This document shows positions 8,229 through 17,985 of a DNA stretch of 32,233 nt, piece after piece (positions within the stretch are counted from its first letter, which is position 1; the number at the start of each line of letters is the position of its first letter). A program made the position numbers and the translations under genes. Origin of the DNA: an uncultured Mycoplasmatota bacterium (GTDB taxonomy: Bacteria > Bacillota_I > Bacilli_A > RF39 > UBA660); contig CAMMBL010000007.1 of assembly GCA_946494015.1 (NCBI GenBank), forward strand, positions 1-32,233, in the 5' to 3' direction. Under the pieces are notes generated by a model. It made no database searches and was not told the origin of the DNA. It worked only from the letters and a program-made list of their open reading frames with translations.

Positions 8229-8740
8229 AGCAATTCCTTTCTCATTATATATCTTATTTTCCCACCATACATTAACTTCTCTTTATATTTTTTATAACCA
8301 GCATTCTCTAATGTTTTAAGGCTTGCTAAATTATTAGGATGAACAGTTGCATAAGCGTATTTTATACTAGCATCTCTTTCTTGCATTATAGACTCTGCTT
8401 TTAAAATTAAACTTTTCTGCAAATGATTTCCTCTATATTTTGGTAACACTCCAGCATTATCCATTTCAATAGATAAAGATATTTCATCTTTAGGTATTTC
8501 TTCAGCAAGTTCACAATTTATATTAATATATCGCTCTGCTATTAGAAAGCCTGCTAACTCATCTTTATATAATACTTTAAGAATAATAGCATTATCTTCT
8601 AATTTCTTTAATATCTTATCATATTCCATTAAATCAATAGAATACCATTCTTTATGCTCTAAATTTTCATAAATTATTTTACAAACTTTAATAATCTTTT
8701 CTATATCATTTTTATTTCCTTCTTTAATAATAAATTCCAT
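8225..8740 (-). CDS. GNAT-family N-acetyltransferase
   Basis: GVLPKYRGNHLQKSLILKAE... ATVHPNNLASLKTLENAGYKKYKEKLMYGG typical GNAT A/B motifs. Confidence 0.9.
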   Translation of the reverse strand: MEFIIKEGNKNDIEKIIKVCKIIYENLEHKEWYSIDLMEYDKILKKLEDNAIILKVLYKDELAGFLIAERYININCELAEEIPKDEISLSIEMDNAGVLPKYRGNHLQKSLILKAESIMQERDASIKYAYATVHPNNLASLKTLENAGYKKYKEKLMYGGKIRYIMRKELL

Positions 8741-8790
8741 AATGTCCTCCTAAAATGGTTAAACAAAATTACCATTATCATAATCATTAA

Positions 8791-9996
8791 TCAATTATTG
8801 TAAGCTTTTTTTCGCAATTTTAATAAAGTTATAGATTCTAAATGATAAGTATTAGGAAATTCATCTACTAATTTGATAGATTTAAGTTTATATTCACTAT
8901 CCAAGAGATTAATATCACGAGCAAGAGTTAAAGGATTACATGAGATGTAAATAATATTTTTTACTTTTAAGGATAAGAGAAAGTCTATTAAGTCTTTAGA
9001 AATACCACTTCTTGGGGGATCTAAAATAATAGTATCAGGTACATACTTTAGTTTATTAATAACTTTACTTACATCACCTAAATAAAACTCTGTATTAGTA
9101 ATATTATTTAACTTAGCATTACTTTTGGCATCCATTACTCCATCTTCAATAACTTCAATACCAATAACTTTTTTAGCATAATCACTTACTAATAAACTAA
9201 TAGTACCAGTACCACAATATAAATCATAAATAATATTACTGTTTAGTTCTTTTACTAAATCAATAACTTCTTTATATATTAAACTAATACCTTCTTTATT
9301 TACTTGAAAGAAAGAATCTTTTCTAACCATAAACTTTTTAGATAAAACTTCTATCATTAAAGCTGGAACACCACTGATTAGTTCATTATTATAGTATAAT
9401 GAACTAACTAAAAATGAAAAGAACTCTTTAATAGACTCTTTATCTTCCTTACCTTCTAATATTAACATAATCTTACCATCTAAAGATTTAATAATGGCTT
9501 TAGTTAGTTTCTTATGTACTTTAATAAAAGAATTAAGAGAAGCGGTTAGATTTATAATATTACTATCTAATAAATTACACTTATCAATAGAAATTAAATT
9601 ATTTGATCTTTCTTCATAGTAACCTATTTTATCTTTTTTAATATGAAATGTTACTTTATTACGATAATTATACTGCTTTGTTTTTAAAATATCTAAGTTT
9701 TCTAAATTATAGTTTGTATATTTAGAAAAAATATTTTTAATGGTATTCTTTTTAAATTCTAATTGTTCATTATAAGTTAAATGACCTATTTGACATCCTC
9801 CACATTCATTATAATAAGGACAATACTTTACTTTAAGAGGGTTGCATCTTTTACCAAGAGAATAGTTTTTTTTGCTATTTACTATATCGATAGAAACTTC
9901 TTCATTTAGTTTTACTTTAGGAATAAAAACAATTTTATTATTTATTTTAGCAATACCTCTACCTTGATGGTCATAATCTATTATTTTTACTTTCAT
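8791..9996 (-). CDS. rlmCD: 23S rRNA (uracil-C5)-methyltransferase, RlmCD/RumA family
   Basis: N-terminal TRAM-like KVKIIDYDHQGRGIA, Cys cluster CPYYNECGGCQ, SAM motif YDLYCGTGTISL, DPPRSGI, ISCNPLTLARD. Confidence 0.92.
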   Translation of the reverse strand: MKVKIIDYDHQGRGIAKINNKIVFIPKVKLNEEVSIDIVNSKKNYSLGKRCNPLKVKYCPYYNECGGCQIGHLTYNEQLEFKKNTIKNIFSKYTNYNLENLDILKTKQYNYRNKVTFHIKKDKIGYYEERSNNLISIDKCNLLDSNIINLTASLNSFIKVHKKLTKAIIKSLDGKIMLILEGKEDKESIKEFFSFLVSSLYYNNELISGVPALMIEVLSKKFMVRKDSFFQVNKEGISLIYKEVIDLVKELNSNIIYDLYCGTGTISLLVSDYAKKVIGIEVIEDGVMDAKSNAKLNNITNTEFYLGDVSKVINKLKYVPDTIILDPPRSGISKDLIDFLLSLKVKNIIYISCNPLTLARDINLLDSEYKLKSIKLVDEFPNTYHLESITLLKLRKKAYNN

Positions 9997-10108
9997 TTAG
10001 ATCACCTAATAATAGGTTACTACAAAATTTAATAAAGATGAAGGACTATTTAAAGATTATTATTATTATTTGAAAATTATAATATAAGTATAAAAAGGAG
10101 AATTAACA

Positions 10109-10347
10109 ATGTTTAAAAAATATAATATTAATGATTTATATATTGCTAATATTGATGCTTAGAATTAAGAAACAAAATTAGGTGGTGATAAAATTGGTGG
10201 TATTTTAAAAATTGGAGAAACTACCTTTTCATATATAACTATACTAGAGATAGAAATAATTTTAGTTATGTAATAAGTCATATAGAACCTTTTAATAAAT
10301 ATTATAATAAAGATGAGAAAATTAAGATTAAAAAGAAAAGTTTATAA
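10109..10347 (+). pseudogene. Decayed small protein gene, family unknown
   Basis: RBS AAAGGAG plus ATG, MFKKYNINDLYIANIDA then two stops, in-frame continuation ETKLGGDKIGGILKIGETTFSYI, then frameshift to NFSYVISHIEPFNKYYNKDEKIKIKKKSL*; terminator immediately after. Confidence 0.6.
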
Positions 10348-10356
10348 GATAAGTTT

Positions 10357-10377
10357 GAGGTTAATACCTCTTTTTTT
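10357..10377 (+). terminator. Intrinsic terminator
   Basis: GAGGT-TAAT-ACCTC-TTTTTTT. Confidence 0.8.
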
Positions 10378-10430
10378 ATTTAATAATAATCTATATTTTG
10401 GTAATACTAAAAGGGAGATGAGGTGAAGTT

Positions 10431-11849
10431 ATGCTTGCTGATGAGATTAAGAAAGCTTTTGGTAATGCTACTGATTTAATAATTAGACCTTTTATTATCG
10501 ATAATAAAGAAATAACTCTTGTTATGAGTGAAGTTTTAGGTAGCTCTGATTATGTAAATGATTTTATTTTAAAAAAGCTTTTGACTATTAAGTTTAATAG
10601 TAATGATATTGGTAATGAATTACTTAATTTTATTCCTACTAATAATGGTAAAATTTTAAATAAATTTAGTGATATGACTGATTATATTTGTATGGGGTTT
10701 GCTCTTTTACTTTATAGTGATAAAGAAGCACTAGCAATTGAAGCTAGAACAAGTATTGATCGAGGTGTTGCTGAAGTTAATAATGAAAGTACTGTTATGG
10801 GGAGTAAAGATGCTTTTAATGAAAACTTTAATACTAATATTGGGCTTATTAGAAGAAGAATTAGAACTAATGAGTTATATGTTGATGGAATGTTTATTGG
10901 GAAAAATACTAAGACTAAAATAGGCATTTTATATATGAATAATATAGCAATTAAGAAAAATGTTAGAGAAATTAAAGAAAAATTAGAGAAAATTAATGTT
11001 GATGGAATTATTGATACTGGAAGTTTAAAAACTTATCTTGATACCAAAACTAGTCTTTTATTTCCTACAATTATTTCAACAGAACGTCCTGATAGAGTAT
11101 CGCAAGCTTTACTTGAAGGAAAAGTTGCTATTGTTGCTGATAATTCACCTTTTGTTTTAATTACGCCAACTTTTTTTATAGATTATCTACATACTAGTGA
11201 TGATTATTATGGAAAAGCGATTAACGCATCTTTTACTAGAATAATTAGATTTATAGCTTTTTTAATAGCTATTTTTATTCCCGCTTTATATATTGCCCTT
11301 ACTACTCATAATCAAGATATTTTACCTCTTTCTTTATTTCTTAATTTTGCAAGTCAAAGAGAATCTGTTCCCTTTTCAGCTTTAATAGAAGCAATTTTCA
11401 TGAGTATTTCTTTTGAAATATTAAGAGAAAGTGATATTAGAAAACCAGCTAGTATGGGAAGTTCTGTTTCTATTTTAGGAGGATTAATATTAGGAGATGC
11501 GGCGGTTGCTGCAGGTATTATTTCTCCAATTATGATTATTGTTATTTCTATATCAGCGATATCTGGATTAGCCTTCTCATCAATGGAGATGATTTCAGCT
11601 TTAAGATGGTGGAGATTTATCTTATTATTTTTAGCTATGTTCTTTGGTTTATTTGGTATATTTACAGGCTTTATTATTCTTCTAGCTTCTTTAGTAACAA
11701 CAACTTCTTTAAATGTTCCATACCTTGCTCCATTTTCCCCTTTTATTAAAACTGAACTTAAAGATGCAATTATAAAAAGTGATAATAAAAAAATTAGAAA
11801 GCGTAATCCTTTACTAACAAAAAATATTATAAGGGAGATAAAAAAATGA
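10431..11849 (+). CDS. gerAA: Spore germination protein, GerA-type A subunit
   Basis: 472 aa with GerA family signatures (IDTGSLKTYLD, FPTIISTERPDRVSQALLEGKVAIVADNSPFVLITPTFFIDYLHTSDDYY, REASV-like SFEILRESDIRKP). Confidence 0.95.
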   Translation: MLADEIKKAFGNATDLIIRPFIIDNKEITLVMSEVLGSSDYVNDFILKKLLTIKFNSNDIGNELLNFIPTNNGKILNKFSDMTDYICMGFALLLYSDKEALAIEARTSIDRGVAEVNNESTVMGSKDAFNENFNTNIGLIRRRIRTNELYVDGMFIGKNTKTKIGILYMNNIAIKKNVREIKEKLEKINVDGIIDTGSLKTYLDTKTSLLFPTIISTERPDRVSQALLEGKVAIVADNSPFVLITPTFFIDYLHTSDDYYGKAINASFTRIIRFIAFLIAIFIPALYIALTTHNQDILPLSLFLNFASQRESVPFSALIEAIFMSISFEILRESDIRKPASMGSSVSILGGLILGDAAVAAGIISPIMIIVISISAISGLAFSSMEMISALRWWRFILLFLAMFFGLFGIFTGFIILLASLVTTTSLNVPYLAPFSPFIKTELKDAIIKSDNKKIRKRNPLLTKNIIREIKK

Positions 11850-12814
11850 AAAAGATAATTATTATTTGTATAATACTATTATTATTTTTAGGTTATACTC
11901 CATATCATGAATTAAATGATTTAGCAGTGGTTGATGTAATGGCTTTAGAATTTAAGGATGATAAGTATACTCTTTATTTGAATGTAATTAATGATAAAAA
12001 TAAAGTTTATACCATTAAAGGTAATAGTTTAGGAGAAGTTTTTTTTAAAGCTAAAGATATAAATAATAAGAAAACTTATTATAAGCATTTAAATGTTGTT
12101 ATTTTTAATAAAGATATTTTAAAAAATAATAATAAGTTATTAACTTTTTTTAAAGATGAATTTACAGGTATTGATTATTTAACTTTAGCAACAGATAGTA
12201 ATTTGAATACTTTGTTTAATAAATATCATAAAGGGAAAGATTATAGAAGTTTTTTAGTAAAAGAAAAAAGTGAAACAGGTAGTATTGTTAATATATCTTT
12301 TAAAGATTTATTAAGTAGTAATTTAGATGAAATTAAAAACTATGTTATTCCAATTATTGGAGTTGACTCTAAATTATTTAGTAAGGGAATATATATTATT
12401 GATAAAGATTATATCTTAGATAAGGATTTAGCTAGAATTGTTTATTTACTTGATAATAAAATTACTACTTATAGTGAAAAAATAAAAGTTAAAAATAATT
12501 ATTATCAAGTTATAATTTATAATTTAAATACTTCTATTAGTTATAAAAATAATACTATTAATATTTCAGTAACTGGTAATATTGATAGTTCTGATACTAA
12601 TAATTTAGTAAATATTAAGAAAAAAATTATTAATGATCTAGAAGAAAAAACAAATGAATTAGTTACTTTAGAAAAACAAAAAGGATTTTATGTTTCTAAT
12701 ATTATTAATTATATTTATTTAAAAGAAAAAGATAATTCAGTTAATTCATATCAAAATGCTAATATAAAAATAAAGGTTAAATTAGAAGAAAAGGAGAGAA
12801 ATAATTATGATTAA
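11846..12814 (+). CDS. gerAC: Spore germination protein, Ger(x)C family
   Basis: 322 aa, N-terminal signal then divergent Ger(x)C-like sequence; position in the ger operon with overlapping start/stop. Confidence 0.8.
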   Translation: MKKIIIICIILLLFLGYTPYHELNDLAVVDVMALEFKDDKYTLYLNVINDKNKVYTIKGNSLGEVFFKAKDINNKKTYYKHLNVVIFNKDILKNNNKLLTFFKDEFTGIDYLTLATDSNLNTLFNKYHKGKDYRSFLVKEKSETGSIVNISFKDLLSSNLDEIKNYVIPIIGVDSKLFSKGIYIIDKDYILDKDLARIVYLLDNKITTYSEKIKVKNNYYQVIIYNLNTSISYKNNTINISVTGNIDSSDTNNLVNIKKKIINDLEEKTNELVTLEKQKGFYVSNIINYIYLKEKDNSVNSYQNANIKIKVKLEEKERNNYD

Positions 12815-13679
12815 TAAAAAAATTGGGTTATTACAAATTTCTACTTTAGCTTTCTTTTTAACTACATCTTCTTTTATTTTATTTTTTGAAAAAATTATTA
12901 GAGTTAGTAAATCTGATACGATTATTAGTATTATTATTGGATGTATATTTGATCTTTTATTATTTAAAGTTATATTGTGGGGAAGAAAAAAAATTAAATT
13001 TAATAATAAGATTGCTAATATATTTTTGATGATAGTTTTAACAGCTATTTTTATTTATTTACTTATTAATAGTACTAATTTTATTAAAACTAGTTTTTTA
13101 GCTAGTGGTAATTTTTATAGTATTATTATTTTACTTTTTCTTATGTGTTTAATTACTTCTAATAAAAGTTATAAAGAAATATCAAGTTTATCTTTAATAT
13201 TATTTTTTATATTTATACCTCTTTTTATTATTAATATAATTGGTAGTACTTTTAGTCTTGATTCTTCTTATTTAATGCCTCCTTTTGCTACTAGTTTTGG
13301 AAATATTATTATGGGTGCTGCTTTATTTATTATTTATACTATGTTACCTTTACTTTTACTTTTATTTATACCATATAATGAAATTGATAATAGAAAAAAA
13401 CAAGATAAATATTTATATCTTGCTTTAACTTTAGGATTTTTAGTAATAATAATTCAATACTTACTTTTATATTTTTCTTGTAGTATTAATATTATAACTA
13501 GTTATAATTATCCTTATATGTTAGTAATTAATAGTCTTTCTAGTTCTTTCATATTAGGAAGATTTAGTTATATTATTAGTTTTTATCTTTTATTTTCTTT
13601 AGTTATTACTCTTTCTTTAATTTTAACTATAATTAAGCATTTATTTCTTGACATGAATAACCTAAGGCTTCAAGATTAG
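12807..13679 (+). CDS. gerAB: Spore germination permease, GerAB family
   Basis: 290 aa polytopic membrane protein with LFFEKIIRVSKSDTIISIIIG-type N-terminus, third gene of the ger operon. Confidence 0.85.
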   Translation: MINKKIGLLQISTLAFFLTTSSFILFFEKIIRVSKSDTIISIIIGCIFDLLLFKVILWGRKKIKFNNKIANIFLMIVLTAIFIYLLINSTNFIKTSFLASGNFYSIIILLFLMCLITSNKSYKEISSLSLILFFIFIPLFIINIIGSTFSLDSSYLMPPFATSFGNIIMGAALFIIYTMLPLLLLLFIPYNEIDNRKKQDKYLYLALTLGFLVIIIQYLLLYFSCSINIITSYNYPYMLVINSLSSSFILGRFSYIISFYLLFSLVITLSLILTIIKHLFLDMNNLRLQD

Positions 13680-14175
13680 TTCTTTGGGTTGGTTTATCAT
13701 TAAAATAGTTACTTAAAGTTGTATTAGTATTATTAGCTTCTATACTTTCTTTAGTTAAAATTAAAGTTATATTATTACCAGTTTGTTTTTCACTAACTAA
13801 TCCGCTATTTCTAATAGTATTAATTTCAGTGGTAATTTGATTGTTATAATCTTTAATATTAATAGAAGCTGGGAATTGATAATAGAATGTTACTTTATTT
13901 AAAATACTATTAGCATAAGTACTAGTTATTATTGTATTGTAATTTAAATTATCGGCATTACCTGCCTTTTTACAAACTAAACTTGTGATATTAGCATTTA
14001 AATTGCCACTATTATTAGTTGTTGTTGCACTATTATTATTAATTTCATTTACATTAGTTTCTTCTTTAAAAAATATTCTAGTTAAAGGAGGAATAAAAAT
14101 CATTATAACAAGTAAAATCATAATTAAATATATAATACTATCAGGTATTGATGATTTAGCTGTCATTTGCTTCAC
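13633..14175 (-). CDS. Hypothetical membrane-anchored protein
   Basis: 180 aa, N-terminal TM then Asn/Thr linker and small extracellular domain with two Cys; last 47 nt antisense to the gerAB 3' end. Confidence 0.65.
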   Translation of the reverse strand: MKQMTAKSSIPDSIIYLIMILLVIMIFIPPLTRIFFKEETNVNEINNNSATTTNNSGNLNANITSLVCKKAGNADNLNYNTIITSTYANSILNKVTFYYQFPASINIKDYNNQITTEINTIRNSGLVSEKQTGNNITLILTKESIEANNTNTTLSNYFNDKPTQRTNLEALGYSCQEINA

Positions 14176-14560
14176 TTTCCTTATCTAACTTTTCCTTTAA
14201 TCTCATGTTGTATAAAAATTTTCTAATATAAAATATTAAGAATAGGAAAGGAATAATAGGGAAAAACATAAAGAAATAATATAATACAATATTAGATTCT
14301 ACTATATTTAAATTATGAAGTGTTTTTATAAAAGCAAAAGCAAAACCAACTGATACTGATAATAAAATCGCTGTAAAGATAATTCCTAAAACATTACTCC
14401 AATAATTAATAGCATAATTAACATCATTAGAATTTTTATCTTTATTTAAGTAGGTATATATTTTTGTTCCTATAAAAAATAATATTAAAACTACTGTTAA
14501 CGGTATTATTATATAAAAAAGTAAAATCTTAAAGTTTTCTGTTGTATAAATTGTTTCCAT
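14156..14560 (-). CDS. Hypothetical membrane protein (about 3 TM)
   Basis: 134 aa hydrophobic ORF overlapping the start of the 180-aa gene. Confidence 0.65.
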   Translation of the reverse strand: METIYTTENFKILLFYIIIPLTVVLILFFIGTKIYTYLNKDKNSNDVNYAINYWSNVLGIIFTAILLSVSVGFAFAFIKTLHNLNIVESNIVLYYFFMFFPIIPFLFLIFYIRKFLYNMRLKEKLDKESEANDS

Positions 14561-14631
14561 CTATCACTCACCTATTATAATAATATCATAACTAAAAAAG
14601 TACTTCAACTTAAAAACAATTATTTTAGTTA

Positions 14632-15099
14632 TTAATTTTTTATCTTTACATTTTCTAATTCTAATAATTTTCTCTTTCGATTTATTCCCCCTACATAACT
14701 TCCTATATTATTTTTACTATTAATTACACGATGACATGGTAAGAGAATGGGACAAGGATTATTATTTAAAACTTTTATAATAGGACTTATTGTTTCTTCA
14801 TTACCTAGTTCTTTGGCTATTTCTTTATAGGTTTTAACTTCTCCATAAGGAATATGACTAACTATTTCTAATATTTTTGCTTCTAAGCCAAAGACTAAAT
14901 AATTATAAAAAGAAAAGGATTTTAATTCTCCTTTAAAATATAATTCTAGTTCTTTTTTTACTTTAATACTTAGAGCATTTTCTACTCCATTATCTATTTT
15001 GTCAACAAAACTAAGTGATAAAACAGCACAATCACTTGTATTTATTCTAATTAATCCTATTGGACTTTGATAAAAAGAAAGATAACTAACATGATACAT
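14632..15099 (-). CDS. ogt: Methylated-DNA--protein-cysteine methyltransferase
   Basis: IPYGEVKTYKEIAKELG ... LLPCHRVINSKNNIGSYVGGINRKRKLLELE, active-site PCHR. Confidence 0.95.
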   Translation of the reverse strand: MYHVSYLSFYQSPIGLIRINTSDCAVLSLSFVDKIDNGVENALSIKVKKELELYFKGELKSFSFYNYLVFGLEAKILEIVSHIPYGEVKTYKEIAKELGNEETISPIIKVLNNNPCPILLPCHRVINSKNNIGSYVGGINRKRKLLELENVKIKN

Positions 15100-15108
15100 A
15101 TTTACTCC

Positions 15109-15681
15109 TTAAAATAATTCTATAAATAAGCTGTAAAATATTAATGTTAAGGGTTTCCCTAATATTATTATAAGAAAAAAACGTCTAAAGGTCAAATTGC
15201 TAATTCCAGCGATATAACATAATAAATCATCTGGGGCTCCAGGCAAGAGAATACCTAGAAAAAAGACTTTTTCGAATTTTTTATTCTTAACATATTTTAG
15301 ATATTTATTAATAGTTTCTTCTTTAAATAGTTTTTTTATTAATGGTAAGCCAAAATTACGACTTAAAAGAAAAGCCATTATACTTCCTAAGGTTAGGCCA
15401 GCATAATTATAAATAAAGCCAAGAACAGGTCCAAATGCTAGTGTTCCAGCTAGACAAGAGGCTCCACCTGGTATTACAGGAAAGACTACTTGAACAATTT
15501 GAATTAATAAAAAGATTATGGGACCTATAAGACCATATTTTTTTATTCTTCCTACTAGTAACTCTGGACTTGTTAATAAGTTCATTTTTATAGCATATAT
15601 AATAAAAGCTAATAATAGAATAGTGATTATAATAGTCATAATCATCATAACTTTTTTTAATGTTTTATTATCATCTGTCAT
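15109..15681 (-). CDS. TVP38/TMEM64 (VTT-domain) membrane protein
   Basis: GPIIFLLIQIVQVVFPVIPGGASCLAGTLAFGPVLGFIYNYAGLTLGSIMAFLLSRNFG. Confidence 0.9.
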   Translation of the reverse strand: MTDDNKTLKKVMMIMTIIITILLLAFIIYAIKMNLLTSPELLVGRIKKYGLIGPIIFLLIQIVQVVFPVIPGGASCLAGTLAFGPVLGFIYNYAGLTLGSIMAFLLSRNFGLPLIKKLFKEETINKYLKYVKNKKFEKVFFLGILLPGAPDDLLCYIAGISNLTFRRFFLIIILGKPLTLIFYSLFIELF

Positions 15682-15806
15682 AGTATCACTCCTATTTCTA
15701 TTTTAACCAATATTGCTATATTAATTAGAATAAATGTAAAAATTATAGTTTAACGATTACATATTACTATTGGAATAACTGCTCGTCAATATAGTTTTAG
15801 TTGCTT

Positions 15807-16718
15807 TTAAATTTTTTCATCACTATCTATAGTAATATTAGCTAATTTTATGGCGGCTTCTTTTGTATTAGCTGTTAAAATAAATCTATTAACATGACAA
15901 AAATTAGCTCCTTTTATACCTGTTACTTGTTCTAAATTTTTATTAGTTAAACCAGCCCATTTTTTAGGAAAATAAACCCTACTTGTTTTATCATTTAAAC
16001 TAATTGGAACAGTTTTAATAGCATATCCTCCTCTATTTGATGGGTATATCACTAATTTAATTGTTTTACCTTTTAATGATGTAAGTATAGTTTCTTCATA
16101 AGGTAAATACTCATCTAAAATTAGGATAGGACCAGTATTTTTATTTAGTAATTGTTTTACTTTCTTGCTAGCAATTACTTTACCATTAATATTTTTTATT
16201 TCTTCAGTTAAAATTATCTTAGCTACCATAACGGCTTTAATAAATTGTTCATTTTCATCATCATTACTCATATAACTAGGATTAAACAATTTAATAATCT
16301 CACTAACTGTTTTTACTTTATAATTAGAAGTTATAACAGGAAAAATACCATTATCTATAGCATCTATTGCCTCTATAAAATCTTTAACTAAATAATTATA
16401 AATTGCTCTTGTATTTTTTAAATTAATTTTTTTTAAATAGGCTAAACCATATTCTTCAAAAATTAAACCAAAAGATGAGTATTTAATGTTATTTTCTCTT
16501 ATTTTAGCATCTGCTTGATGATGATCAAACTTACCTTTTCCAATATCATATACAATAGTTTTATTAGAAATATCATTAGGTACTTCTTTTAATCTTATTA
16601 CTTTAAAATCTTCAAAGTATAGATCTAAAAAAGCAGTTGCAAAAACTTCATCAGCATGCATGGTACCACTATGAGTAATTCCAAATGCTTCATGATAATC
16701 ACTTACGATTTTTACCAT
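15807..16718 (-). CDS. MYG1 family protein (DHH-like)
   Basis: THSGTMHADEVFATAFL ... VYDIGKGKFDHHQADAKIRENNIKYSSFGLIFEEYG ... ATNL-region FPKKWAGLTNKNLEQVTGIKGANFCHVNRFI. Confidence 0.92.
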   Translation of the reverse strand: MVKIVSDYHEAFGITHSGTMHADEVFATAFLDLYFEDFKVIRLKEVPNDISNKTIVYDIGKGKFDHHQADAKIRENNIKYSSFGLIFEEYGLAYLKKINLKNTRAIYNYLVKDFIEAIDAIDNGIFPVITSNYKVKTVSEIIKLFNPSYMSNDDENEQFIKAVMVAKIILTEEIKNINGKVIASKKVKQLLNKNTGPILILDEYLPYEETILTSLKGKTIKLVIYPSNRGGYAIKTVPISLNDKTSRVYFPKKWAGLTNKNLEQVTGIKGANFCHVNRFILTANTKEAAIKLANITIDSDEKI

Positions 16719-17985
16719 TTTCTAATTCCTCCATTCTTATATTAGCATTATGTTCTATTTTATCCCAAGCTAAATCTTTATTTTTTAGGGCTAAATATAA
16801 GCACTTGACATAACTTGCTAAGAAAATAGGATTATATAATAAAGCTTTTATTTTCATCTTTCGATTAAGTCTTAGACTATTTTTTTCTTTTACTAATAAA
16901 ATAAAAGTAAAAATAACTAATATTAAGTATACAGCAATAATAATTATAAATATTTGAAGTAGAAGTGTTGTTACTGGAATTTTAATAATTGAATTTGCTA
17001 TAATTCTATAAAGTAAGTTTATTAGATATAATATAAGACTAATAATTAATAAAATATAGGGTTTAACACCAACTAAAGCGGTATATAAAGATGGATAATT
17101 GGAATCTTTTTTTAAAGCTTTTTCTTTTAATAAGGAATAATATTTTCTTCTTGATTCAAAATAGCCTTTAACCCATCTTGTTCTTTGCTTAATAGTAATA
17201 TCATAAGTAGTTGGCTGTTCATCATAATATATAGCCTTAGTATTATAAGTAGAGCTTAAATTATGTAAAGTAGCATATAAACTTAACTCATAATCTTCAG
17301 TTAAACTATGAAAGGGATAACCTCCTAATTTTTCTAAAATTTTTCCTCTTATATAAAATCCTGTACCACTTATAGTTAAATTTAAATTATGTTTAGCTTT
17401 ATAATTATTAGAAAAAGTATTAATCATAGAAAATGTTAATGATGATGAGGCAGCATAGATACTATCATTACCATTTTTAGTATTTCTATAACCGATTCCA
17501 ATATCATAACCTTTTTTATAACTTTTTAACATTTCTTCAAAAAAATGTTTATCTAAAATATTATCAGCATCAAAAATAAAATAAGCATCATAATGTTTGT
17601 TTTGTTTTATTATTTCTTTAATAGCATCATCTAAAGCATACCCTTTTCTTCTTTTAGTTAAATCTTTACGATAAACTATATTAATATTTCTTTTTTTAGC
17701 AATAGTTACAGTAGGATCTTTTTTATCTTCTACTATAATATAAATATTTGTAGAATCTATTTTTAAAGTTTGTTTTTTTATACTATCTAATAAACCTTTT
17801 ATAACTTTAGATTCATTTCTTGCTGGTATTAAGATCGCAAAAGTAGGATTATTATTTACTTTATGAAGTTTTATTTTACATCCTTTTAAAGTTATTAAAT
17901 ATTCTTTAAAAAGCATATAAGTTGCAATAAAAACTAATATTAAACAAATTAAGGTTACCATATTATTTTTCCTTTCTAATTTCAA
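16699..17985 (-). CDS. Glycosyltransferase family 2, membrane-associated
   Basis: ILIPARNESKVIKGLLDSI, FIFDADN, TEDYELS, QRTRWVKG (QxxRW), C-terminal TMs. Confidence 0.9.
   Translation of the reverse strand: MKLERKNNMVTLICLILVFIATYMLFKEYLITLKGCKIKLHKVNNNPTFAILIPARNESKVIKGLLDSIKKQTLKIDSTNIYIIVEDKKDPTVTIAKKRNINIVYRKDLTKRRKGYALDDAIKEIIKQNKHYDAYFIFDADNILDKHFFEEMLKSYKKGYDIGIGYRNTKNGNDSIYAASSSLTFSMINTFSNNYKAKHNLNLTISGTGFYIRGKILEKLGGYPFHSLTEDYELSLYATLHNLSSTYNTKAIYYDEQPTTYDITIKQRTRWVKGYFESRRKYYSLLKEKALKKDSNYPSLYTALVGVKPYILLIISLILYLINLLYRIIANSIIKIPVTTLLLQIFIIIIAVYLILVIFTFILLVKEKNSLRLNRKMKIKALLYNPIFLASYVKCLYLALKNKDLAWDKIEHNANIRMEELENGKNRK

Noticed and set aside
10056-10072. ATT trinucleotide run as a phase-variable repeat
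   Set aside because: Only about four to five units in a very AT-rich intergenic region ahead of a pseudogene; not distinctive.
10712-10927. ORFs 10712-10927 (-) and 10738-10923 (+)
   Set aside because: Alternate-frame shadows inside gerAA.
13985-15706. ORFs 13985-14188 (+) and 15518-15706 (+)
   Set aside because: Antisense to membrane-protein genes; hydrophobic by base composition, no supporting signals.
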